This document shows, one piece after another, positions 11,003 through 21,057 of a stretch of DNA of 64,000 nucleotides. Position 1 is the stretch's first letter. Each line of letters begins with the position of its first letter. This DNA is from Pyrus communis (lineage: Eukaryota; Streptophyta; Magnoliopsida; Rosales; Rosaceae): contig NC_084815.1 in assembly GCF_963583255.1 (NCBI RefSeq), positions 5,317,724-5,381,723 on the forward strand. The letters are read 5' to 3'. The notes under the pieces were generated by a model, which saw only the letters and a program-made list of their open reading frames with translations, had not been told where the DNA came from and searched no databases. A program made the position numbers and the translations under genes.

Positions 11003-11465
11003 TGGATGCAAATTTCCGCCTTCTTCTTGGACGAAATTGCACATGCAAAATAATTAACAACTTAGGTTAAGGCCAAGAGCCTCACAAGCCCATGATGAAT
11101 TAGGGGGGGCTTTGGCCGAAGAACCTCTGATGCCATAGTTAGAATTTGAGGGAAAAATATTTAGAGAAATTTGGAGAATTTTGCAAGAGAGTTGGAATTA
11201 GGTTTTTGGAGAAATGAGGTGGTATTTATAAGGGTGTGGCCGACCCCCTTTGGAGAGATGGGAACAGGCCACATATAAGAAATAAAACTTCCCATATGAA
11301 ACATGATTAAGGTTGTGACATAGAAAAGAGAGGGGGTAATGTTAGGGAAGAGGTCGGAGAGTTGGGAAAAGAATAATTTTTCTTTAGTTTTTTATTTTAT
11401 TTCATTTTAAATATTTTAAATCAAATAAATTATAATTTTATAATAAGTTTATAACAATTTATAAA

Positions 11466-12663
11466 GGGTAAAGTACAAAAAACTACCTTAACTATTAGTG
11501 TCATGACACTTTCATACCTCATCTTTTAAAATTGACAATGTCATACATCATCTTATGAATTTGTGTCAATGTTATACCTTCCGTTAGCCTGCCGTTAATT
11601 TATCAATTAAATGCTGATGTAGCTTGATCCAGACCCCACTTTCTAGTAAAAAAAATTAAAAAATTAAAAAAAAAATCATTTAATATTTTTAAATATTAAA
11701 ATAATAAAAAAAGTTGAAACAAAAAAAAATCAAAAAAATCAAAACCTTCCCATCCACCCCCCTCCCCCTTCTCTCTCTCCCCATCTTCTTCTTCCCTGCG
11801 TGATTCAACCAAAAAAAAATAATTTTCCCCAACCCCCCGAAGAAGAAGAAGAAAAAGAAGAAGAAGGAAGGAAGGAGGAGAAGGAGAAGAAGAAGAAGAA
11901 GAAAAAAAAAAAAAAAAAAAACCCCAACCCAGTTTGTCCCTCCCCCAAAAAAAAACAAACCCAGTTCGTCCCCCCCCAAAACAAATCCAACCCCCTGCCA
12001 AACCAGAAAGCAAAAGGAGGAGGAAGAAGAAGAAGAAGAAGAAGAAGAAAAACAACCCAGATCCCATTCGCCGATTCCGCGCGGGATGGGTGCGAGGTTG
12101 GGTGGGTGTAAGGATGGGTGTGGAGGGTGGATGCGAGGGGAAGACGAACCGGGATTTTTTTTTTTATTTTTTTTTTTTTGGGTTGCAGGTAAGGGCTCGG
12201 GTGGGGGAGAAGAGGGGGTGGGGGGGGGGGATGGGGAAGAAGAAAGAAGGACGTCGGGGGGGGGGGGGGGAAGGGTGGGAAGGGATAAAGTTTTTTTTTC
12301 TTCTTTTTTTTTTTTTTTTTCTACATTTGTTTTCTGGGTTGGAGTTTTGCAGGGGGGAGGGATGGAGGGAGGGAAAGAGTTGTTTCGTTTTTTTTTTTTT
12401 TTTTAACTTTTTTTTATTATTTTAATATTTAAAAAAATTAAATAATTTTTTTTAGTTTTTAATAGTATTTTATTAATTTTTTAATAGAAAATGGGCCCTG
12501 AATCATGTCACGTCAACATTTAACTAAGAAATTCACGCTAATCTAACGAAAGGTATAACATTGGCACAAATTCGTAAGATGAAATATGACATTGTTAATT
12601 TTAAAAGATGAGGTATGAAAGTGTCGGACACCAATAGTTGAGGTAGTTTTTTGTACTTTACCC
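11466..12663. mobile_element. Mutator-like non-autonomous TIR element, 9-bp TSD
   Basis: Both ends start GGGTAAAGTACAAAAAACTA and show inverted similarity over about 125-150 bp (11466-11600 against 12538-12663). The element is flanked by ATTTATAAA at 11457-11465 and 12664-12672. A perfect 9-bp duplication with long TIRs points to a Mutator-like (MULE/MITE) element of 1,198 bp. The core is mostly A/G-rich then T/G-rich tracts; the open frames in it are low complexity and not genes. Confidence 0.85.
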
Positions 12664-12672
12664 ATTTATAAA

Positions 12673-12971
12673 TTCTTTTTAAGAAATTAGATGGAAATGT
12701 CATTAATTGGCTAACGGAGATAAACAGAAGGACCAAATTGGCCAAGTTGAAAACATATGGACTAAATTGACCCAATGACTAAAACACAGGGACCATTTTA
12801 ACATTTAAGCCTAATTTTAAAGCATTGAGATAAACTGATTTTTTGACATGACATGTACACCTTAGCTGTGACATTAAACCAAAATCTAACAAATTAATTA
12901 ACTATTCAAAGACCAAATCCATTTGAATATGTAAAGGAATTCATATTTATATTGTGGATATAATATTTATG
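12673..12971. other. intergenic repeat-like DNA
   Basis: Words such as GGACCAAATTGG and CAGGGACCATTTTAAC are typical of dispersed plant repeats. No gene is seen. Confidence 0.4.
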
Positions 12972-14793
12972 TGGCGTATTTTTACTTACGCTCTCTGGAA
13001 TGTGATTTTGATCTTAAATCAAAAATCACCACTTTACACCCTAAACTTAAATTTATTCCACTTTACCATGTTTTCGATGTCAAATAGTTGTTAAAGTTGC
13101 TGACGTGGATGGGTAAAATGTAATAACATAGGCTTATTTTTAGTTACACCCCTTAGAACATGATTTTGATCCCACTTTGTCCCGTGCAACTCGATTTTAA
13201 TTCCACTTTGCACCTTTAATCTCATAAATCATCATTTTAGAAATCTCCATTATGAATTGTTGAATATTAATGTATAGTGACGATGAATTTAATTATAAAT
13301 CTCTACTATGAATTTGATTACAAATCTCCAATATGCATTAACACTCAACAATAAAAAAAATATTAAGGTTTTTATATAGAAATTAAGGACTGAGATTTTT
13401 TTTGTGGTGTTGTGTTTGAGTTGCAGAGATCTGGAAAAAAATAAAAAAGAAATTGATGAATCTGGTGCATCCCAATCAGTCCACGCAATGGAATTTTCTC
13501 TAATTTCAAGACTATCAAATCATTCTTAGAGAAAAAGTGAGAGGAAAAGACACGGAAATAAGCATCATTCAGCTTGTAAATAAGAAAGTTCCTTATTTTC
13601 TCTCCTCGTGAGAGCCTTACTCAACGTTTCATGAGAGTCTTTCTCACTGCTTGTGTGAGCTTTCAAATTCCGTCAACTAGTTTAGCCGCCAACCCTCGCC
13701 TAGGCAAGGGTCGGTGGCAATCCTTTTTCTTTCTCGTTTTCATTTCCTTTTGTCTTTGTCTGCCTACTTTTCCCCATTTTTCCAGCCCAATTTTCTTCGT
13801 TTCTCAAATCTCCTTGCATTTGATTTAACCACTCCTAAGATTGGAAAGTCCCAGTTCTCATCCCTTAGTTCCACAACTATCCCAATCTGCAACCACCCAT
13901 TTCCGTAGTGTTTCGCGATTTTATTGAAGGGTGTGTAGAGCTCCGACTCGGATTTCCACACTACCACCTTCGTTGTGTTTGCCGTTCTCGGCTCCGTTGC
14001 GTGTGGGATGTAATTTTTCACTGGCTTCCTTTGTTTTGCGGTTTCGATCTTTGTTGTGGTTGCTTATGGATGTTGAAGTTTGCTTATTTTTTTATTTTGC
14101 AGCTTGGAGTGGCTTGATCTCCGGCATCTTCTGGAGGTGTTGGCCGGTGCTGGGTTAGAGGTTGCTCGGTTCGAGGTGCTCCGACGGTGGCTGGGATAGT
14201 AGGCTGCTAGGTTTTTGTTTTGTGTTTTGTTGTTTTGGGATCAAATTTTGGGTTGGCCTTTCTTTGCTGTGTGGGAGGTTCATCGTTATGCTTTGTGCTT
14301 CACTTGTATTTGGACATCTTTTGTATAAATTTGTTCTATTGGTAATAAAATTTAACTTTGACCAAAAAATAAAAAAAATAAAAAAAAAAGAGAGAAAGAA
14401 ACAGTGAGAGGAAGAAGTTCAAATCAGCTTTGAATCTTCCTTCTTTTTTTTTATTTTTTTTATTTTTTATTTCACATATGCATTTTATAATCCATGTCAG
14501 CATAGTGGATGCCTTTTGAACGAAATTAACAGAATTAAGGAAATGTGAAGTGAATTTTGAGTTTCATGGAATAAATGACAACTTTTGAGTTTCAGGGGCA
14601 AAGTGAGATCAAAATTGAGTTCTAGGGAAAAGTGAGATCAAAATAAAGGGAAGTTGATCGAAGAAACAAAATTATGGTAAAATGGAGTGAACTTTGAGTT
14701 TCAAGAATTAAAGTGATGACTTTTAATTTACAGTGAGTAAAATGAGATCAAAATTGAATTTCAGATAAGATAGCTAAAAATAAGTCTACGCCA
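12972..14793. repeat. large imperfect inverted repeat around a retroposon
   Basis: The left arm (12972 to about 13240) begins TGGCGTATTTTTACTTACGC and contains GATTTTGATC and TTCCACTTT words. The right arm (about 14510-14793) is its diverged complement, ending in AAATAAGTCTACGCCA with GAGATCAAAATTGA repeated three times. This fits an old TIR element with arms near 270 bp. No clear target duplication was found at the outer ends. Confidence 0.55.
13550..14402 (+). mobile_element. probable poly(A) retroposon nested in the inverted repeat
   Basis: A GC-richer unit ends in GGTAATAAAATTTAACTTTG and then an A-rich tail (AAAAAATAAAAAAAATAAA). Near-identical AGTGAGAGGAA words lie on both sides (13536-13549 and 14403-14414) and could be the target duplication. 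It holds no long open frame. It may be a 5'-truncated LINE tail or a reverse-transcribed non-coding RNA; the parent is not recognised. Confidence 0.45.
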
Positions 14794-15138
14794 TTTTTTT
14801 TATATATACAATCTTGAGTAAAAGCACAATTACAATCCTGCACGGGGGTGATTTCTAACCATATTTCTCATATAAGTATATGGTCAATCATTTTGAAACA
14901 TTTAATATAATCTTTCATTTCTTTGATAAAATATTTTATAAAAGTTAATTAGTTAATATTCTCTTAAAAATAAAAAGAAAACACCTGTGATATCATATCA
15001 TGTGCAGCGTTGTATCAACCACCAAGGAACTTTACACGCCACCCTACAGAACACCTGAGCTGTTTAATAGCCGTTGCCATCCATTTGAACGTTGTCAGAC
15101 TTCTCATTGCGGGGTCTACACGCCGCTCGATCTTCCTG
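14794..15138. other. upstream region of AG-peptide gene 2
   Basis: AT-rich up to about 14990. From 15060 to 15130 come the words GCCGTTGCCATCC, TTTGAACGTTGTC and CATTGCGGG, shared with the promoter of gene 1 (790-840). The duplication therefore included at least 100 bp of upstream DNA. Confidence 0.55.
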
Positions 15139-15146
15139 TATATAAA
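15139..15146 (+). promoter_or_regulatory. TATA box of AG-peptide gene 2
   Basis: TATATAAA lies 120 bp before the start codon in the context CGATCTTCC TG TATATAAAGAAACATCC. Gene 3 has nearly the same context, including GAAACATCCA just downstream. Confidence 0.75.
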
Positions 15147-15258
15147 GAAACATCCAGTCCTTCCATTCTCACAAAGTCACAACACAAAGACTCAAAAGCT
15201 TCTCCAAAACTCCAGCAATTAGTTTAGCAGCAGCTCCCAGTCCGAGCTCAAGTCACCA

Positions 15259-15459
15259 ATGGCGCAAGTTAGCTCCCCCAGGGCCTTCTTCTTCGTGCAG
15301 ATGCTGGTATTAGCAGTCTTGGCTGCGACGGTCTCGGCTCAGGAGAGCGCGCCGGCGCCGGCACCGATGGACGCTGGAGCGGCGTACTCTTCGCCAGTTA
15401 ATGGAGTTGTTATTGGAGCATCACTTTTGGTCTCCGTTTTCGCATTTTTCAAGCACTAG
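15259..15459 (+). CDS. arabinogalactan peptide 2 (AGP23-like)
   Basis: A paralogue of the gene at 1001, 66 residues. The signal peptide is longer (MAQVSSPRAFFFVQMLVLAVLAATVSA, cleavage before QESAPAPAP). The mature region is nearly identical to copy 1 (SAPAPAPMDAGAAYSSPVNG), followed by the hydrophobic GPI-type tail (VVIGASLLVSVFAFF). It ends at KH with TAG exactly where the other copies read Tyr, so the last three residues (YLN or YVN) are lost. A GPI signal does not need them, so the product should still work. The 3' UTR block TTGGATCTTTGATTCA occurs at 15606-15628. Single exon. Confidence 0.85.
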   Translation: MAQVSSPRAFFFVQMLVLAVLAATVSAQESAPAPAPMDAGAAYSSPVNGVVIGASLLVSVFAFFKH

Positions 15460-15959
15460 AATTTATTTGTTGCAAGCTAGAGGGATGCCAAACTTGGGGT
15501 TTTATTGGTTTGGGGAAATTTTCTGTTTCATGGAATTTTTTATTTGATTATTCGTTTAGGCGGATAACGATGTGTACGTGGGTTTCCTTTGAGGGATTAA
15601 ATTTGTTGGATCTTTGATTCATCACATTTTATAAAAAAAAGATACTGATTTTTCCCGAAACCAGAACTTCTCCCTAATTTTAGTTTCATGGAATTAAGTG
15701 CTATAAGAGGAGCTTGAAGGCATTCCAAAATTCTCATTCTACACTCCTCACAAGTGTATTTTTCTTTCCTAATATAGAAAGTTTGGAGTGTAGAATGAGA
15801 TTTTTAGAGTGCTAATAACAATTCCCAATGCAAAAGTCACACACACGCAAAAAAATTGAAATTGAAATATTATGTTTCGTTATTATAATTGGCGTCTCCT
15901 AATAAACACTGAAAAATTTTGTAACCAAAAAGCTAATTAAGGCTGAAGTCACTTAGTAC
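15460..15959. other. 3' UTR and intergenic DNA
   Basis: This holds the shared 3' UTR block at 15606-15628. Around 15710-15820 AGTGTAGAATGAGA and its complement lie close together, suggesting a small hairpin or MITE remnant. Nothing else was recognised. Confidence 0.4.
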
Positions 15960-16113
15960 TAATTCATGTCCCTCCACTTGTAAATAAAAAGTCTTAGGTT
16001 TAATTCTTACCATAGGCGAATCTGAACCACTTTATTACTAGTCTATTGTGATGCTAAACCTAACCCCTCCTCTTAGTGTAAATGATATTGTTTGTTCAAA
16101 AAAAAAAAAAAAG
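15960..16113 (+). mobile_element. SINE, copy 1
   Basis: It contains a tRNA B-box-like GGTTTAATTCT followed by GAATCTGAACCACTTTATTA, CTAGTCTATTGTGATG and TTAGTGTAAATGATATTGTTTG, and ends in a run of 15 A. The same body occurs on the opposite strand at 22225-22410. This layout (Pol III box, about 170 bp, simple tail) is that of a plant SINE. The family name is not assigned. Confidence 0.65.
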
Positions 16114-16350
16114 ACTGAAAAGTTTATTATGTAGGATAGTAACACCACATGCTATTTAGAAGTGTGTTTTGATTAATAACACTGGCAAATGCACATACAA
16201 TGTGTGAGAAGATTGTTTCCTTTTTTTCCTTTCTATTGGATTGAGGGGAAAATGAAAACGAGAGAACATTTTTTTTTCTTTTTATACAAATTTGAGAAAT
16301 GGTATTTTTAATATTTAAATGGGAAATTACTATTTTAACTTTATTATTTA

Positions 16351-16632
16351 AAAGGTAAATTACATATTGCCCCTCAGGTTTTCTAAAAATTTCAAATTTA
16401 TACATATTTCAATTTTTTCAATTTCATACAACGGCTCACGGTTTCATACCAATTGTACTTGAGATATTTCTTTCAACTTTGTTTTAACTAAGGGCGCACA
16501 AATTTGGACTCCAAGTTAGCAAAATCTTGACTCCGTGCTTGCCACATCATCATTTAACAATCAATTTGACAGATTGATTTTGTATGAAATTGGTACAAAA
16601 TCGTAAGGAGGCAAAATATAATTTATTCTTGT
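16351..16632. mobile_element. possible MITE with short TIRs
   Basis: Left end GGTAAATTACATATTGCCCC and right end (complement) TAAATTATATTTTGCCTCC are similar. Inside, CATACCAATTGTAC faces GTATGAAATTGGTAC. It looks like a small Mutator-type MITE. No target duplication was confirmed. Confidence 0.4.
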
Positions 16633-18177
16633 TTAAATGTTGTTTTCTATAAATAAGGGTAAAAAAGTACAAGTGAGGATATATATTGAGAAAACGGTTA
16701 ACAAACTCTATTCTCTTAATCATAGCATACGTGAGTGAACTTGAATTAGAACCGCTATAAGTGTACATGGTGTTTTTCATCCCAAAAGAATTTGTAAATG
16801 CAGTCAAGTTGAGTTGAGAGAGTTAGGTCCGTTAGGATTTGATGACGCATATAGAGGCACCACGTGGAAATGTTGTCATCACTTTCTATATTTATGGGTC
16901 TAAAATTATAAAGTTAGGTCATCCAGTTACTACTTCTAAAGCATTGAGCAGAAACAATTAACTCAACCAAAATTTGATAAACTTATAAGCAAACTCTCTT
17001 CAAAGAGAAAAGAAAATTGAACATGAATAAGAACACAAGAATTCATGAGTTATTAAGCATAGGATATAAATGATTATAATAGTGTATATTTACTTTGTTT
17101 GATATGATACTTTTTTTATTAACGATATGTTGTCTATTTGATTTGTGTTCAAGATATGTTTTCAAAGAGAAGCAAATTCATGATTACATAACTAGAAAAA
17201 TGATACGACCAGTCACTTATGTGGGCATACATTAGTTTTTTCCCGTAAATACGAGCCCCATACTAAAACTCATACATGTACAAAAGGGAATCAGTTACAA
17301 ACGATCATATTTCTCATAGAAGTATGATAGTATTTTTACCACCTGCAAAAGTATGGATAAAAACACTTAAAAATACTTACAAGAGAACAAGGTAGTTATA
17401 GTATAAATGGATCAAGCAAGGTTGTTTCCACACGGATTGATTGAATAATTTTTATTTAAACTAATCCTTGGCTAATTATTTAGAACAAAGTTTCGAAAAG
17501 GTTGATTTTGAAATTTAAAATAACTAAAACGAATTTAAAATAAAAATAATTAAATAATTGACAAAGTAAAGAAAGCAAAAGACAAAGTTTTTGGAAAACA
17601 ATTTAAACACTAGAGTTCTGCCATCACTACTAACAATCCTATGTAATTTTACCAATTACTTATGAATTTCCACATACATGTTTTGAAGGTTAGATTTTCC
17701 TAATACATATTTTCCTAGTGATGTTCAAGCGAAAATGTATATCTAACATGCAACTCGTCTATGATGTTCAGATCAAATATAAACATGTAAGACTCATTAA
17801 GCTTTGTGAAAACCCTTTGAAAAACCATGCAACCCTTAAGAGCGTGATGTTCACCTTAAGTGAACTTACAATTACTAATCACAAGAAGCCATCCTCAATC
17901 TCAAGGTGATGTTCCAACAGAAATTGCATCAAATTACTTGTCTAAAAACCCTAATGGTCGCGAATCTCTAAGACAATTAGATAGTTTAATCGCGATGATT
18001 AATAATTCAAAACATGCATGCATCCATTCATAAGCAAATTAATAAAATCACATATTCATGCTAAGGCTCGTGGCTTCGCCCTAGCAAAATGACTAGTTAC
18101 GAACAATCATAATAAAACCAAAGAAAATATATTAACTAGAAGGAGAAATTAGGTTCTCATCCTTCCTTTTGCTACTC
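16633..18177. other. intergenic, possibly body of a non-coding LTR element
   Basis: AT-rich with no coding frames. From about 17390 the sequence has the even, non-repetitive look of a large non-coding retroelement. It seems to continue at 19072-19639 and 20624-20760, interrupted by the TIR element and the Cassandra insertion. This continuity is inference; no LTRs were delimited. Confidence 0.35.
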
Positions 18178-19071
18178 CTTTGATTAAAACCTTATTCATT
18201 TTCATTTTTTGATCAAGGTCCTTGGTATTAATAACATCATTAATTATTTCAATAATAAAATATTTTTTATTTCTAAATAGATTCATTTAATGTTAAAAAT
18301 GTTACAATTAGTATATTTATATTTATGGCTAAATTTTTTATCGTATATTTTTATTTTTAGTTTGTACCCATTTTTAATTTGTTCCAATTTTCTTTTCAGT
18401 TTTAATTTGTACCCATATATTACTTTCCTTTTGTGCCCATATTTTATAAAGCTTTATTTGTACTTGTACCCATATTTTTTTATTTATTTGTACCCATTTT
18501 TAATTTTGCTAAATGTACCCATGCTAATTATATGTACCATTCATGTAATTTTTTTCAAATTTTTAATCTTAAAATGTACTCATTCTTAAATATACTAATT
18601 TGTTATAGGTAAAATGTACCATTTTTTTTTATATAAAATCTATTCAATTTTTTTCTAATCCATTTTTAAACTTATATGGGTACATTTTTTTTTTTTTTGA
18701 TTTGAGAATGTATCCATGTTAAGTTTAATCGAAGAAATTTACTAATATTATTAAGCCTAATATATATATATATATATATTTTGGTGATTTTGAAGAATGT
18801 ACCCATGTTTTGGTACAATAATTTTTTGGTTAATTTTGATGAATGTACCCATGTTTACACACACACACACACACACACAATAATATATTTATATTTTAAT
18901 ATTTTTAATCCCACAAATTATGATTTTTTATTTAAAATCTCATTAATATAAACAACTATAAATTTCAAATTTTAATTTAAAAAAATATAGTAACGTACAT
19001 ATAAATAAATTATCACATTAATTTCAGGGACTTGGATCAAAAATTGAAAGCCAACAAGGTTTTAGTCAAAG
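18178..19071. mobile_element. TIR element filled with GTACCCAT words
   Basis: The left arm (18178-18236) starts CTTTGATTAAAACCTTATTC. The right arm (19015-19071) is its complement with a few changes (CTTTGACTAAAACCTTGTT). Between them, TGTACCCAT or one-base variants occur about a dozen times from 18360 to 18850, together with (TA)n near 18764 and (CA)n near 18857. No protein is encoded. The superfamily is unclear because no target duplication could be fixed; the right arm may extend further out than the left. Confidence 0.6.
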
Positions 19072-19639
19072 TATTTTCATAGTTAGGGACCATATCCAAA
19101 GTCTCCCTACCTAGAAAAATGATTGAAAACACCTTGTAGGTAAAAAGTTTGAAGTTCTCCAAAATAATGAGTCTCCTCCCAATGTTGCATCTCCCACCCT
19201 AATGGCTAAAAAGCCTTATTTATACTACTCCAAATTAAAACCCTCATAGAAAAGGTTTTCTAAAATTAGGAAATAAAATAATAAAAGGATAAATAGGAAT
19301 TACATTTCTATTATGACTAGGAAATCTGCTTAGCACAGAAATAGCCACGTTTCTGGACCTCTAGTACTCCAAAACAGGTCCAAAATGACTCGAATTAAAG
19401 ATTAGAACCTCCTCTTCAAGTTCCAAGAAGAACCCAAGTCCAAAATCCATCATCTTCTAGCCAAAAAGTCACAAATAAGCTCTACAACCCAATCTGTCAG
19501 CACTGCACGCTGGACATAAATTAATTAGCAACAATCAGATGCTTCGGAATAAAATTATGAAATTTTGATACAACCTTCTTAACAGATTCACGAACCCGCT
19601 CCAATTGGAATCACTAAAAAATTTCACCATTTGAGTACT
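19072..19639. other. intergenic, no gene seen
   Basis: Non-coding sequence up to the 5-bp target site of the Cassandra insertion. See the note at 16633. Confidence 0.4.
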
Positions 19640-19644
19640 TTATG

Positions 19645-19928
19645 TGTCACATCCCGACCCGGGACGGATCACTTCCCGGGCTCGCTCCACCACCGTAGCA
19701 TGATATTGTCCGCTTTGGGCTTACCATTCCCTCACGGTTTTGTTTTTGGGAACTCACAAGTAACTTCCCAGTGGGTCACCCATCATGGGATTGCTCAAGC
19801 CCCCTTCTCGCTTAACTTCGAAGTTCCTACAAAACCCGAAGCCAGTGAGCTCCCAAAAGGCCTCGTGCTAGGTAGAGATGTGAATATACATTTAAGGATC
19901 ACTCCCCTGGGCGATGTGGGATGTTACA
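19645..19928 (-). repeat. Cassandra LTR A (outer)
   Basis: It ends TGTTACA on the + strand. It carries 5S-like sequence at about 19762-19843 with the variant CTCAAGCCCCCTTCTCGC, shared with LTR C but not with LTR B. Confidence 0.85.
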
Positions 19929-19998
19929 ATCCACCCCCCTTAGGGGCCCGACGTCCTCGTCGGCACACCACGACCAGGGTTAGGCTCTGATACCAAAT

Positions 19999-20285
19999 TG
20001 TCACATCCCCGCCCGGGGGGAACCACTTCCCGGGCCCGCTCCACCACCGTAGCACGATATTGTCCGCTTTGGGCATCGACTACGCCCTCACGGTTTTGTT
20101 TCTGGGAACTCACACGAGAACTTCCCGATGGGTCACCCATCCTGGGAATGCTCTCGTGCGCTACTCGCTTAACTTCGGAGTTCCTACGAAACCCGAAGCC
20201 AGTGAGCTCCCAAAAGGCTTCGCGCTAGGTAGGGATGGGAATATACATATAAGGATCATTCCCTTGGGCGATGTGGGATGTCACA
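19999..20285 (-). repeat. Cassandra LTR B (middle)
   Basis: It keeps the best 5S match and ends TGTCACA. At diagnostic sites it has CTCTCGTGCGCTACTCGC and GGTAGGGATGGGAATATAC where A and C agree with each other. Confidence 0.85.
20121..20195 (-). other. 5S rRNA-like segment in LTR B
   Basis: Read on the - strand it gives GGAACTCCGAAGTTAAGCG and later CCAGGATGGGTGACCCATCGG, which match the internal-promoter half of plant 5S rRNA (A-box to C-box). This is retrotransposon sequence, not a ribosomal gene. Confidence 0.8.
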
Positions 20286-20356
20286 ATCCACCCTCCTTAG
20301 GGGCCCGACGTCCTCGTCAGCACACACGCGACCAGGGTTAGGCTCTGATACCAAAT

Positions 20357-20618
20357 TGTCACATCCCGGGCCCGCTCCACCACCGTAGCACGATATTGTC
20401 CGCTTTGGGCTTACCATTCCCTCACGGTTTTGTTTTTGGGAACTCACGAGCAACTTCCTAGTGGGTCACCCATCATGGGATTGCTCAAGCCCCCTTCTCG
20501 CTTAACTTCGGAGTTCCTATAGAACCCGAAGCCAGTAAGCTCTCAAAAGGCCTCGTGCTAGGTAGAGATGTGAATATACATTTAAGGATCACTCCCCTGG
20601 GCGATGTGGGATGTTACA
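20357..20618 (-). repeat. Cassandra LTR C (outer, with 22-25 bp deletion)
   Basis: It agrees with LTR A at the sites that separate A from B. It lacks the 22-25 bp between two CCCGGG words near its left end, probably lost by slippage between them. Confidence 0.85.
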
Positions 20619-20623
20619 TTATG

Positions 20624-20940
20624 CTCATAACAATTTCGCATGTCCTACATTAAAAATACATAACAAAGCATCAAAATTTCATCAAAATAATAACCAAAAT
20701 ATACCAAGAATAGGGAATAATATATAGTATAAAATTGACCCATCAAAGTTGTCGACCAACATTCCAAATATTTCATGCAACTTAATAGTTAATATTCTTT
20801 AAAAGAAAAACGTGTGAAAACCATATATATACTTCGCCGTACACAGACGAACTCTTGTGCACCACACAAACAATCAATCGACTGTCGTTGTGGGAGGTAT
20901 AACTACAGAGCACCTGAGTCCACACTTCGCTCGATCTTCC
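20624..20940. other. upstream region of AG-peptide gene 3
   Basis: Non-coding. From about 20806 (AAACGTGTGAAAACC) it resembles the gene 1 promoter (AAACGTGTGAAAACCGCATA at 717), showing that the duplicated unit reached at least 280 bp upstream of the start codon. Confidence 0.5.
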
Positions 20941-20948
20941 TATATAAA
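20941..20948 (+). promoter_or_regulatory. TATA box of AG-peptide gene 3
   Basis: TATATAAA lies 117 bp before the start codon, with CGATCTTCC directly before and GAAACATCCA after it, as in gene 2. Confidence 0.75.
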
Positions 20949-21057
20949 GAAACATCCACTTCTCCATATGTTCTTACAACTCACAACACAAACACTCACC
21001 TCCCCACTCCATCTATCACTTTAGCAGCAGCTCAGAGTTCTAGTCTAAGTATCACCA

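Larger units (their letters stand above)
6869..11278 (-). mobile_element. Ty3/gypsy LTR retrotransposon remnant, gag only
   Basis: Two direct repeats start TGGATGCAAATTTCCGC at 6869 and 11003 and match closely for about 270 bp. Read on the - strand, the LTR ends in GCATCCA. Next to the right copy lies a candidate primer-binding site starting GAGATTGGTGCTT (10984-11002). The right (5') LTR is truncated near 11278; the left (3') copy may continue to about 7518, where TGTTACCC would be its start. Between them are gag remnants (about 8583-9400) and no recognisable protease, reverse transcriptase or integrase. It is a defective or non-autonomous element. Confidence 0.7.
19645..20618 (-). mobile_element. 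Cassandra-type TRIM with three LTRs
   Basis: Three LTRs of 284, 287 and 262 bp are separated by two 70-71 bp internal regions. Each internal region contains, on the - strand, TTTGGTATCAGAGCC (a Met-tRNA primer site) next to the LTR end. Each also has a GGGCCCCTAAGG..GGTGGATTG purine-rich tract before the next LTR start (TGTAACATCCCACATCG or TGTGACATCCC). The whole is flanked by TTATG at 19640-19644 and 20619-20623. Each LTR holds 5S rRNA-like sequence, the hallmark of Cassandra. No protein is encoded; the element relies on other retrotransposons for its enzymes. Confidence 0.9.

Noticed and set aside
11689..12425. Overlapping long open frames on both strands (up to 163 codons)
   Set aside because: They are products of purine and T/G runs without stops, lie inside a Mutator-like element, and have no domain or codon bias.
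19762..20533. 5S rRNA genes on the - strand
   Set aside because: The 5S-like pieces sit inside LTRs with primer sites and a target duplication, and cover only part of 5S, so they belong to Cassandra elements.
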